Positions 32,545-43,579 of a stretch of 64,000 nt of DNA are shown piece by piece. Below the pieces are notes generated by a model. It was not told where the DNA came from. It did no database searches and worked only from the letters and a program-made list of their open reading frames with translations. The stretch is taken from NCBI GenBank assembly GCA_022036555.1, contig CM039120.1:18926350-18990349 (forward strand). The letters run 5' to 3'. The translations under genes and the position numbers were made by a program. The stretch is from Microstegium vimineum (taxonomy: Eukaryota; Streptophyta; Magnoliopsida; Poales; Poaceae). The number at the start of each line of letters is the position of its first letter. Within the stretch, counting starts at the first letter, position 1.

Positions 32545-32720
32545 GATCGGTAACCGCCGGGGGCCGGTCGGGCGGTTACCGACCGGTTTGACCGGTTACC
32601 GGTCCAAACCGAACGGTTTGTATTTTGAATTTAAACCCCGCAGTGCAATCGGTTTTGGACCGGTAACCGGTCGGTTAGGGCCGGTTACCGACCGGTTTGA
32701 ACGGTAACCGGTCCAAACCG
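32545..32720. repeat. Left subterminal motif array of the hAT element
   Basis: Six copies of CGGTAACCG or CGGTTACCG, mixed with ACCGGTTTGA and GGTCCAAACCG, within about 175 bp of the left end. Both orientations occur. hAT transposases are known to bind short subterminal motifs, so these are the likely binding sites (inference). Confidence 0.8.
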
Positions 32721-32968
32721 CCGGTGGCTTTTTTTTTTTTGCTTGAAAAAATCAATTTTTTTTGCATGACCTTTGTGCATAATGATGTAAATAGAACACA
32801 CAATTCATGTAAAATAGTGTGATACAAATGGCCAACCCCACAATAATATCATAGTGATGTACTAGCCACAAATTCACGACGGAAATAACGTAGTTCACCG
32901 TTGCAACAACAACAAATCGTCCATGGAAATACCTCATGTCGTAGACACGCGAACATCATGGTCACTAC

Positions 32969-35900
32969 TCACTGGCGTTGCATATAAGGGAAGATCCTGT
33001 TTCGGCACCCCTCCTCATACTCCGCGGTGGACATTAGAGCGATACCGCGCGACTGTAGCCCGGCCTTGTACTCTATCCATGATTGGCCCGTCCAATGAGC
33101 TGTGGTCTCCCATTCCTGCACTAACATGTTGTAGAAATCCGGGTCTTGCCATTCGTAGACCCATCTAGTGGCCGGCTGCGTGGTGATGTCAGGAACGGGG
33201 TAGGTATAACCACCACCGTACGATGTATCACTGTACGAGGAAGATGAGTATTGTGGCGTGTCGTAGCAGTCCGTCGGGTCGTACGCTCTCCTTTGCGATT
33301 CCGGCTGCCCATGGTCGCGGTCCTGAGTAGCATGTGTGAAGTCCGTCTCCCCTATAGCCGACCATAATTAGTACTAGTAAATAGTCATAGACATTAAAAG
33401 AAATGTCTGTAACTCCGATACCTGTGAAACGAAGTCCACCAGCATCACCAGCACCACTACCACCAGCACCATCTGCAGAACCCCCAGCCCCACCACCACC
33501 ACCAACAATAGCAGCTCCAGGGTCATCGTCACCACTATGACCGTCTCCACTGTCAGTTGCTGAGCTGCTGTGATCGGACTCCTGGTACCGTGGACTTTGC
33601 TCACCCTCCTCGCTATCATCTGTCGAATCATCGCTGGTGACAGGTTGTTGCACTCGCTTCCCCTTTTTTTCTGGCTAGGTCCCGTCTGGTATTTTCTTTT
33701 CCCAAGATGCGTGTCACCCACATGTCTACGGGCTCAATCACTGATGGGCCCAAGATCGTCGGGGTCCACTTGGTCTCTGTCATGACAAAGAATGAATCAT
33801 ATTATTAAAAGTATGGTTCGTTAGTGGCTAACAAAGTACATCAACGTACCTCACGGTATGGGATGGAAGAGGGATGTCCGTTTCTTCATCGTCTTCGTCG
33901 AGAACTGGAGCCTGGTTGGATCTGCCATACTCCATCCAGTCTCGAACCGGATTATCCCTTTCGTAAAAGGATATCTGCGTGAACTGGTCAATGAAGTCTT
34001 CTTCCTCACGCCTAGGTGGTCCGGATGCATCCGCGAGTCGCAGCCGAAGGTTGTAGTTCACATACACTAGCTTGTTCAGTTTTTTGTGGGACAAGCGATT
34101 TCGAACCTTCGTGTGCACCAAAGCAAATGTACTCCAGTTGCGCTCGCATCCACTGGAGGATACACACTGTGCAACAAGCCTCAGCGCAAGTTTTTGCAGA
34201 TTTGGAGTGCTCCTGCCGAATAGCATCCACCATTGAGCTGCAAGTGGAACCCATTATGTTAGGTACGCGCTGAAAAAGACAAAAAAAATGAGTTCAAAAG
34301 TACTCTTACATGGGGTTGTCTTGGGGTCCGTGGCCATTTTAATGGCCAGCTCGCTGCCAAACTGCCCAAGGTGTATGCGGAATGATTCTGCCTCCTGTAA
34401 TGCCAAGACAGCGGAGTGCACATCCGTCATTTTTCCAAATGCTTCCTTGAGGCCAGCAAACATGGCCGGAGTTGGATTGTAACGGTATACAAGCCTTGGG
34501 TTGAGTACAGCAGCTGCAACATACGATGCACGACAAATTAGCAAATGGTAAATACTCAATATGTAGAGACTGCTATTTTAACAATGGTTGTGATCGCACC
34601 TGGGCCCACATGCGTGCCTTGGTACACGTCCGCAATCCTGGCATCCATGATAGCCTTATACTCATGCCATGTTGAGACATTTGTTCCAAAGAAGGCCTCC
34701 ATCTCATTTTTGCACTGTTGGAAGTTGTAGACAACCTCACACAGGTTAGATCGCCTATCCTGATCAGCGAACCGAAGGAACCTGTAAATTGGTGCCACTG
34801 AATCGATGATGTATTTGAGTGTGTCCCACCACTGTATGCTCGACAGCCTTGCGTGAGCAAAATGACCTTCCTCGGATTTTCCCCACCTGCTATGCAAGAA
34901 CTCAGAAGATCCCATCCACTGCATAAAACGATCACGCTTCCGATGGAAGCTCTCCATGAACATGTAGTTGGTCCCAAACCTAGTGGCATTCCATTTGACC
35001 AACTCACCACCAATGGCTTCCCTCATCATTGCATTCAACTGGCCATGGTTGTGCAGCCAAGCTGAAATGCGCTTGCATGTTGAGATCATACCTGCATGCT
35101 CCGCCCTTTTACCAATCTCCTTCAGCATCAGGTTGATGGTGTGTGCAAGGAAAGGTGTCCAAACAATATGCTTGTACTCCTCATTCAATCTCTGGCATGC
35201 TCTCTTGAAGTTGGCGCCGTTGTCCGTGACGATATGCACGACATGCTCAGCACCTATCTCCTCAACCACCTTGCGAATCAGCTACACAAGTAGGCACAAC
35301 ATTTAGTGGAACCGAGAAAACATAGTGCATGTGAACTGCCATAATATTTTGGACGTACCCCTAGCAAATAAGATGAATCTTGGCTCCTGCCCGTCGCATC
35401 AACTGACTTGTGGAACCACATGACGCCATTGGAATAGATCAAAAAATTGATGAAGTTCATTCTTGTCGGGCCCGTCCACGAATCACACATCAACGTGACC
35501 CCAAACAAGGGCCACTCCTCCTGAAACATTGCGTACCGCATCTGCAGGTCCTTCTCGTTATGATCGAGGTACTTCCCGTCTATATCCTTTCCACTGGGCG
35601 ACGCGATGCCTTCACCTGCAATCGTAAGCGAATCATGAGAATAGAGAAATATACGTAATGAATTGAAGTCTCCAAGTATATGTACTTACCCCACTTCTGC
35701 GTCTCTTTGACCGCACTAACAAAGTACGGATTGTCCGCCTGTCTCCCGGGGATTCCTGCAGTATGGAAAAACTTTCCCCAAGCTTTCCCAATTGCGTCCT
35801 TCGCATTCCTTCCCCTCTGCGTCCATGACCCTGTATCAATCCGTGTCTGCTGGAGTCCACCCCTCGTACCGGCTGCCAAGTTGTAGTCCTCCACCACCGC

Positions 35901-36376
35901 AGGGGTCTGCCTCTGTGAACTAGACCTCCGAAACATCCTCTGCAAAGGATTGCCCCCTGCGAAGCAGTACCACTACCACTGCCACCTCCACGCTCGTAAG
36001 TGCCTCCTCTCCGCTGCACCCCCTCCTGGTACTCATATTCTGCTCTGGACTGATTCATGGCTGCCTGCAATTGAGCCTCGTACTTGTCATCGTCAAGGGG
36101 GTGGTTGCCCTCCGCTGCAGCAGCCTCTCGTGCAAGCCTCTGTCGAGAGCGGTCACTAGTTGCCTGCCTAGTTCTGTCGATCTCATGCTGAAAGTACTCC
36201 CGGACGTCTCTGGGCACCTTGGTGCAGTGGATCACCTCCGTCCCGCGCGCAGCTAAATGCTGCTTCAATCGGGAAGCACCACCCCCGGCTTTTTGTTTAA
36301 GACAGTAGTTGCATTTCCAACCGGGAGCAAGATTCTCACCATGCTCCAATACCACGTCTCTGCGGTCTCTCGGCAT
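32969..36376 (-). pseudogene. hAT transposase with BED zinc finger, seven exons, lightly broken
   Basis: Exons on the minus strand: 36,376-35,690, 35,615-35,359, 35,281-34,600, 34,513-34,310, 34,237-33,850, 33,776-33,422 and 33,351-32,969, all with GT...AG introns. Exon 1 starts MPRDRR and carries the BED finger (WKCNYCLK...SRLKQHLAA...VIHC) and an acidic/Q-rich linker; exons 2-3 carry the catalytic core region (LMCDSWTGPTRMNFINFLIY, HIVTDNGANFKRAC, WTPFLAHTINLMLKEIG); exons 4-5 carry LNPRLVYRYNP and the C-terminal dimerisation block (QWWMLFG, SSSGCERNWSTFALVHTKVRN). Exons 6-7 are a variable acidic/Gly tail ending MQRQ. Damage seen: a 1-bp loss in a C5/G5 run at 35,953-35,957, a TGA in exon 6 after LGPISD, and a 1-bp shift in an A run of exon 6. 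The BED finger and the dimerisation block are otherwise intact. The ATG at 36,388 is an alternative start, but a TTTGTGCAG|G acceptor-like site there suggests an upstream 5' UTR intron. Confidence 0.88.
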
Positions 36377-36959
36377 CTTCCTGCACAAATGGACAACACA
36401 AAAAAATCGAACACATGCATCAAATCATACCGCAAATATATAGCAATACAACAAATATATTTTATAAAGAATCTAATGGTACTTATTTACTATACTAAAT
36501 ACTAAAATCTTAGTATATAAACTCAGCTAAATTTAAGACTATTTGATTCAGCACTATTTAAGAATAATATCATCTTTAGGACGGAGCGAGTACTATATTT
36601 ATTATAAAAAATAGTTTTCAAGGATGCACCTTTTGTTTACCTTAACATATTTCATGCTAGCTACATCATGTGTCAATATTGACCCGTACTAAATCCTAAA
36701 TCCTATATCAATAAAATCCTAAATCCTAAATCCTACATACATCCTAAAGCAAATCCAACCGCAAATCCTAAATCCTAAACCAAATAAACCTAACTCCTAT
36801 ATACATCCTAAGTCAAATCCTACCTAAATCCTACAATAAATATTTTCTACATCATATACTCCATCAATCCTACATCCTATAGCTTATCATAACTAAATCC
36901 TACAACTATAGCAACTACAAATGCAAGGAAATGAAAAAAACAAAAAAAAACCTTACCCA

Positions 36960-37485
36960 ACAACCCGGTCGGTAACCGCTCCGGGGGGTCGGTAACCGCC
37001 GCGTCCGGTCGGTAACCGCCGGGGGGAGGGCGCGTGGCGGGCTGGTCGGTTACCGACCAAATCTCTCGGTAACCGCCGCCGTCCGGTCGGTTATCGAGGG
37101 GCGCGGTCGGCTGCGGGCGGCGCGGGGCGGAATGGAAGGGGGCGGGCGCGGATAGGGTTTGGGGCGCGGACACCGCCCCCCCCCCCCCCCGGCCGACAGC
37201 TGCCTTATATGCGGCGCGAGGAGCGATTGGGCCGCGTGGGCCCTTAACGGGCCTCACGGTTTTTTTCTTTTTTCTTTTTTTTTCAAACTTAAACACGTCC
37301 AAAAAAATAGCAAACGAACTCCAATTTAAAAAATTTTTACACCACTGGACTCTATAAAATCGTGAACTATTTTTAGAAAATTTTTCAGATTTTTTTTTAA
37401 AAAAATTCAAATTTGAAATTTGAATTCAAACCGGTCACCAAACCGCGCCTGCGGCCGGTTGGTCGGTTACCGGTCGGTAACCGCG
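36960..37485. repeat. Right subterminal motif arrays of the hAT element
   Basis: Seven copies of CGGTAACCG / CGGTTACCG: five in 36,960-37,090 and two in 37,461-37,485. The same motif is at the left end. The stretch between (37,170-37,420) holds a C run at 37,180-37,190 and AT-rich sequence with no reading frame. Confidence 0.8.
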
Positions 37486-37511
37486 GTTACGGACCGGGTT
37501 GAAAAACGCTG

Positions 37512-38060
37512 CCTCCCACCGCTCGGCTCGTCTCGATCCCAGATTAATTACTCACTCGATCCTCTAATCACGTGGCTTTATATCCCCAAATCATGTCATT
37601 TCATTTCTCTCTCTCATCCCATTCGAATCAGATGGCGGCGGTAGCTCCTCCTGCCCACGTCCTGGATCTGCATCAGTCAGCCACGCGCAGGTGCCTCCTC
37701 GCGACCGACCGGCGGTAGCGCAGGCGCACACTCCGTGATAGCAGAGCGGCCTGTCCCGGGCAGATGGCTCCCGGCGGCGGTCTGGCCAATTCCGGCGCCC
37801 AGCGGCGTTTGCTGCATCCCTGGCAACAACACTCTCTTCACGTCGCAAGCTTCAGATGGGCACTTGCGATTTGTCACTAGAGGCATGGCTAGAGGCAGAG
37901 CAGATCTGCATTAACCACATACTCCACCTTCAGGTACGCAGATCTTGCGAATTTTTATTGTTGCATCTGCTAATCCCCCCTTTTTTTTGGTAAGTACTTA
38001 CTTTCTCAGCTTAATTTTTTCTATTGTTTACCCTTCACGACACTGTCAAATATCAGGATG
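37512..38060 (+). promoter_or_regulatory. Promoter-like region and possible gene start next to the hAT insertion
   Basis: A CACGTGGC element (G-box/ABRE-type) at about 37,570 is followed at once by a TTTATAT TATA-like site and CT-rich TTCATTTCTCTCTCTCATCCC, then ATG at 37,632 opening a 28-codon frame MAAVAPPAHVLDLH. A CTTCAG|GTACGCAG donor-like site is at about 37,933. The coding content beyond the short frame is not recognisable, so this may be a dead gene start or a non-coding transcript. The hAT element sits about 60 bp upstream of the G-box. Confidence 0.4.
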
Positions 38061-38616
38061 GAGCTCTGGCGAGCGGGGTACTGATGGTGTTCGACAAATT
38101 GTTTTGCCTGTGCAGCGTGCACCTGAAAAGAAGTGGTTGTGTTGCAGTGCCAAATTCCATTATGGTAACTTGAGGATACCATTGTACGTACTAAATTGCA
38201 TATGCCACTATGGTAACTCGGTTGTGGTAAATGACATTGTGGTATTTCTTCTCGTAATTGTACTAAATTGAATATGCCGTTACGGTTTACTCACTTGTTT
38301 AAATGATATTGTCATGGATAGCAGGAGCAAAGATTGTTCATTGCCAGATTCATACAGTAGTACCATATGTACCAGATTTTTTATTTCTTCAGAGATTTAT
38401 AGCCGGTTGCCAGCATTATTCTCGTAATTTAGCATATATTATTGTAATTCGTTTTCAGCATCATTCTTGTAAAAGAAACATGGATCTTTTCAAGATGATA
38501 TAGTAAGCACACTTGTGGCGGTTATTGTAATTCTTTTGATGCGTTATAGTAATTGGTGCTTCCAAACTTCATGAGGCCAAATATATATATATATATATAT
38601 ATACTATATAGTAGTA

Positions 38617-39040
38617 ACTTCTCATCTTGCAATGCGCCAACTGACATATCATAACTATTTTTATCGTAAAATCCTCTCAATGTTATAGTAACTAGTGTCC
38701 AAAAAAGACATTTGACGTCATTTTTAGGTACATTCTGATCCAATTCTCATCTTGAGACATTCAAAATATCATAACTAGTTTTATCGTAAAATGGTCTCGA
38801 TATTATAGTAACCACTTATTGTAAACTATTTGATGTTAATTTCTGTTAAATTCCCGTCCTAAAAATTCCTATCCTAATTATCATCTTCAGACATTCAAAA
38901 TACCATAACTAATTTATCATAAAATGATCTCGATGTTATACTAACTAAACCATTTGATGTCAATTTGTGCTAAATTCTCACATCCTAATTATCATCTTAA
39001 AAACATTTAAAATATCGTAACTATTTTTGTGTTAACCGGT
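38617..39040. repeat. Degenerate tandem repeat, ~110-130 bp unit, about four copies
   Basis: Successive copies share CATCTT.AGACATTCAAAAT, ATCATAACTA.TTTTATC, GTAAAAT.GTCTC and ATGTTATAGTAACTA blocks, near 38,625, 38,745, 38,885 and 38,990. Copies differ by 15-30% by eye. Surrounding sequence from 38,060 to 39,250 is AT-rich and shows no gene. Confidence 0.7.
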
Positions 39041-39536
39041 TGCGCTAAATTTACCATTTGTAGCCTTGGGAGCATGACACCACGTACTACTTTCTAGCTT
39101 CTCGTAAAACAATTTCAAATGCTACTCTGTAAATTGTCAAAAAAAAAATGCTACTCTGTAGGTTCTCATAAATGCTTGTGCAAATAAACACACCCATGCT
39201 CTCGACAGCCAAAAATGCTACTCTGGTCGGTTTTGCAAATAAAACCTATATCTATACCTCCTCCTATAATAAATAGCCAAAATTTCACCCTCATTTTTTT
39301 TCTTCTGGCCTATTTAAATTTACCTAACTGTCCACATTCACTCGCTCGACAGCCCACTCCACCCATGCTCTCGTCCGGCCCATCCGGGCCCAATCCACCA
39401 AACCGACCAGGCTATCCGGAGCAGTCACCCGGCCCACACCTGTACTCACCCCAAACCTGCTCTCAACGGCCTAATCCAGCAAACCGACCAGGCTAGGAAA
39501 ATCCAAAACGTGTGAACTTTTTCTTACGGTCAAAAT

Positions 39537-39705
39537 TGATATATGCATGTCTATTAGACTATGGTCCAACCAATGAAATTGTAACAAGTAGTTATTGTCT
39601 AATTGGGTTTAAATAAAGAAATATCTACATGCCTATGGTCTAATATAACTAATAAAATTGTGAAATTAAAATTATGAACAGTTTATTATCTAATTGAGTC
39701 TAAAT

Positions 39706-39770
<65 letters not shown>

Positions 39771-39870
39771 CGCGCGCGCGCGCACAAGTCTATGGTTTTA
39801 CTAATGGAATCATGATTTGAAATATTGAACTGTTTAAGTCTAATTGAGTCTAAATAAATATATCCATGCA
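39537..39870. repeat. Three degenerate ~100-bp tandem units around a dinucleotide tract
   Basis: Each unit contains GTCTATGG..., AC.AATGAAAT, GTTTATTATCTAATTGAGTC and TAAATAAATA blocks (about 39,555, 39,635 and 39,790). The dinucleotide tract lies between units two and three at the ATATGCATG junction. Confidence 0.6.
39708..39786. repeat. Compound microsatellite (AT)n(GT)n(GC)n, 79 bp of strict alternation
   Basis: About 41 bp of alternating AT, then about 20 bp of TG repeats, then about 14 bp of CG repeats and ACA. Purine and pyrimidine alternate without a break through all three blocks. Confidence 0.95.
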
Positions 39871-40318
39871 ATCCCTAAAGACCGTGTTTGTGTGAAAAAT
39901 CGAAAGATGTCTTATGGCACAATCAGATATTGTATTTTAATTTAATATAGGATTAAAAGGACATTGTCATATTATTTTTGTCAACATTAACTTATAGTAT
40001 GGGTGCTATGGTCATCATAAAATAAATTATACTCCCCTATTTAAATTGCAAATCATTCACACTGTTTAAATGTATAAGTTATGTTATCGCACCGAGATAA
40101 AAAAATAAAAAATAAATAGATATATGCATGATAACTCATTGTTTTCATGAATGTTTTGTAGTTTTTTCTCCCGTTGCAACGCACATGCATTTTTGCTATA
40201 ATAATAAAGAGTCAAAATTTCAGGCTTTTTTCGTCCATCCATTCTTTTGAGGTCTATCTCTCTCCAACTAATGGACAATAGATAGTTACTTCCGCCCGAA
40301 CTTATATATATAACCGGT

Positions 40319-43300
40319 TGAAGAATCATGGCCTTATTGGTTTCGGTGATTAACGACATCGGAAATGTTATTATGGCTAATGTGTGTTTTGCCGAGGCTA
40401 TGCGTAGCTTAGCCATGGTAACAAATGTGAATGGGCATTCTATGGTTACCTACTGCCCCCATGATGGATATCGTTTCTAATTTCAAAGACAAGATGTTGA
40501 AGACCCTAGAATGATAGGTCTAAGTGCCATAAGGAAATGAATGGCACTTAGCATTAAATAGGGCTTTATTTGATCTTTGACCGTACCATCAAGAGGGGTT
40601 AGACTAGTAGCTTAACTTAGAAGAGCTTCATGACTTAGGTATGGTGCACACTTGACAACCTTAGCTCTAAGCAAGCCTATGGTGACCGTAAGATAGCCTA
40701 GAACAACTTTCATATTCATCGCGACGAAAATCGAAGTTGAGGGAGCCATTTTCTGGGCATCAGACACTAAAGAGCTGTCCATCGGACTCAGTCCATTGCA
40801 ACGGACGCTAGCAACAGACGCTAGGGTGAAACCCTAGCTGCGTCCGTCGCCAACACAGAGAGGTCCAAAAATGCACTTTTCGCATCAGACGCGTCTGATG
40901 GCAAGCCATCGGACGCTGCCGAGCGTCCGTTGGATTTAATGCCAGAAACTCGAGAGCTCCCCTTTGCATCAGACGCTGGGGATCAGTGTCCGTCGCCAAG
41001 CGATGGGGCGTCCGTCGGTTGAATTAAAATGAATTTTCAGAAACCTGAGAGCAGCGAGTTCGCGTCGGACGCTGAGGAACAGCGTCCGTCGCCAAGTGTT
41101 GACGATCCTTAAGTACCAAATCCAACCGTCAACTAAGACAAGAAAAAAGATCTATATGAAACCAATACCTAGAAATAAGGTTTATACTGACAGAATTCCA
41201 CGAGTTTTGGTAAATGTCTATTTCTGCAAGGGGATATCAGGAAATATGGAGGAAAGACCCACATGTCATGTTTACATTGAGATAATCATCATTCGTAGAA
41301 ACAAGAATACTCTAGAAGGGTCAAGAAGGCGCGGGAAGAAGCGAGAGGACGAGCGGGCCCAGGGGCAGGGCGGCCGCCCTACCCCCTAGGGCGGCCGCCC
41401 TAGGTCAAGCACCAATGGGCCTCTGCTTTGTGGACCCTCTCTCCACCGCCTTTGAGATCACATCTACACCCTCCATTAAGGTCGGTTTGATCCGACGATT
41501 GGCGTTCATTTGAGGATCCTATATAAGGAAGGCCCCCGGCCCTGAGGAGAAAAGCCTCTCTGACCTAATTCATTATTCATCATCCATCTCGAGAGGAGAA
41601 GCCCCTGATCAATCCCTAGAGCCACCGCATCAACTAGATCTCTAGTTTAGCATAGCTATATAGGATTAGAACTAGAAGGAGCCAATCTTCGATTGGTTTC
41701 TGGATCTGTCAAGAGGATTATTGGTAATTCTCTCTCTAGTTCTTCATTGTTCTTCAATATTATGAATATGACTTTTCTCTACTTCATTATATTATTTATG
41801 ACTATACTCTATTCGTTTATGTTCTTAGTTATATTGTTCTTAGTCTATTATGATCATATACTTGGCTTAGTTAGATCTGAATCATATCCATCTTTAGAAT
41901 CGTATAACGTTTATCCACCAGTACTATGGGTAAATGATAGATATTGTGTAGGCGTGGTGCCTAGACCGTATTTATCTGCGATTGTACCCTACATTCCGGA
42001 TCGTGAGGTAGTTCGCGGGAGTGACAGTCCTGTTGAGTCCTTTGTAGTCCTCCTCCTGTTTTTAGGGCAGGCAGAGCAGTACTATTACGGGGAAATGATT
42101 GCTATGTTTCTCATCTTCCTTAGTAATACTCACTACACATGAATATCTCTTATCTCGCCATGATTGCCAAGTGTAATTGCACTAATCATAATATGCTAGA
42201 TTGTATAGTTAAGAATGACTTAGGAAATATCTTTGTAGTTCATCATAATTCCATGCTAATGACTTGCTAGAATATCTGTTGAGGTGCTTATCATTATCTT
42301 ATGTGGCTAATATTTATGCTGATCAGTATTTACCTTTTGTCACTATTCATTCATTATCTATATCTTATGTGACACTTATCCTGTATTGAGTGAGATACAT
42401 GAAAACTCTCCATTACACATGCAGTGATACTCATTAATCATCTTTACTCATTCCTCATTTATTCCTTAGTATCCCTTCCCAGTGGTAAAAATATAAATAA
42501 CGATACCTGGAATACTCCTGGTTAAAATGCTACATCGGTATAATTTGTGCGCTTGCAGAATTACATTTATATTTACTTAGAGCAATTGCATATTTTTATA
42601 CCACATCTCTTTGGCATGTTGGGGATGACAACCTAGCTTAAGTGTCATAAGAAGTGTCAACACCAAGCGACGGAGCGTTCGTTGGCTTAGGGTTTTAACA
42701 GCAACTAGCCATTGGGGCAGGTTTCGGTGCATCTGTTGCCTAGGCATCAGAGCGTCTGATGGCAACTAAAATTGTCTGTTTTCTCAGCCTGTGGGCTAGT
42801 TGTGTGTGGGGGTATTTATACTACATCACTTGCCTTCCCAACCTGCCTTTGCTCATTTCAATTTTTGAGAAACACATTGAGAGGTTTGGGAAGAGAACAA
42901 GAGCCCTAGTGAGAGAGATTTGCGAATCCATCCATCAATCCACTCACTAGTTCATCCAAGAGTTCAAGTGTGCATCCATTCAAGTTGTGAAGCTTGATTG
43001 AGTCAAGTGAAGATCTAAGCTTGTTACTCTTGGTGATCGACATCACCTAGACAGTCAGTCCGGTGGTGCTCGGAGGAAGGTGATCGCCGGAGGATTTTCG
43101 GTGGCACTTCTCCATCGACTTGTTCATTGGTTGTGGGCGGTTCACCAAGCCGGAGTGGCAAAGAACCAGCCCGTAGAGAGCACTCATCCCTTGTGCAGGA
43201 TTGAGGGGGAGCAATACCGTGCGAGGTCCTCTAACGAGGACTAGGGGGAGTGTCGACTCCTTGATACCTAGGTAAAACGCGTCGTGTCAAGATTTTCTAT

Positions 43301-43527
43301 CCCTAGCTCCTTTCATACCGCATTTACATTCCGCACTTGTTCTTACATTCCTCACTAGAATTGTGTAGGGTTTTATACCTTTATATGCCTTGCTATTGCT
43401 TTCTAGCTAGGACACACTACCTTAGGCACTAGGGGGTGATTGGAATTTGTTTAGGATTTCATATTTGCTTGAGAAATTTGAAATAAGCACAATTCACCCC
43501 CCAATCTTGGGCATCTTGATCCTTTCA
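40319..43527 (+). repeat. 5' LTR of copia F, split by a solo LTR
   Basis: It starts TGAAGAATCATGGCC and ends CTTGATCCTTTCA, followed by the primer site TGGTATTAGAGC (43,530-43,541; initiator-tRNA-Met type with one change). Without the nested 1,566-bp LTR it is about 1,640 bp. GCGTCCGTCGCC and ATCGGACGCT motif clusters lie at 40,750-41,095 and 42,665-42,760. The 5 bp before it (CCGGT) would be the target duplication; the right copy is lost. Confidence 0.88.
41097..42662 (+). repeat. Solo LTR (TGTTGAC...GTCAACA) nested in the LTR of copia F
   Basis: 1,566 bp from TGTTGACGATCCTTAAG to AGTGTCAACA, flanked by the 5-bp duplication CCAAG (41,092-41,096 and 42,663-42,667). A CTATATAAGG promoter site is at about 41,518 and sets plus orientation. 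Gypsy-type by its ends. The open frame at 41,693-42,142 codes for hydrophobic low-complexity sequence and I do not regard it as a gene. Confidence 0.88.
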
Positions 43528-43579
43528 ATTGGTATTAGAGCTAAGTTGCTCTTAATTAGGCTTCACCGCCTAGAGCAAG

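Larger units (their letters stand above)
32522..37511 (-). mobile_element. Near-complete hAT transposon
   Basis: Ends are CAGTGTTTTT at the left and, on the complement, CAGCGTTTTT at the right: 10-bp inverted ends with one mismatch. They are flanked by the 8-bp duplication CCTCCCAC (32,514-32,521 and 37,512-37,519), the length expected for hAT. The 4,990-bp body carries a BED-zinc-finger transposase gene on the minus strand and 13 copies of a CGGTAACCG / CGGTTACCG motif near the two ends. It looks like a recently active element. Confidence 0.95.
39255..40198 (+). mobile_element. Possible Helitron-like element (weak)
   Basis: The 3' side has CCCGTTGCAACGCACATGCA followed by TTTTTGCTAT (about 40,172-40,198), resembling the hairpin plus CTAG-type end of grass Helitrons, although the hairpin is weak and CTAG is not exact. 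The 5' side has CTCCTATAATAAATAGCC (about 39,260), similar to Helitron 5' ends; a second such start, CTATAATAATAAAGAGTC, follows the 3' end at 40,197. Inside are only degenerate repeats and a microsatellite. No Rep/helicase is present, so at best a non-autonomous copy. Confidence 0.3.

Noticed and set aside
33228..33653. Acidic Gly-rich frame as a separate gene
   Set aside because: It is exon 6 of the hAT transposase read on through the intron at 33,421-33,352; the spliced frame fits the family better.
41693..42142. 149-codon frame coding for a hydrophobic protein
   Set aside because: It is inside a TSD-flanked solo LTR, in AT-rich sequence where F/I/L/Y codons arise by chance.
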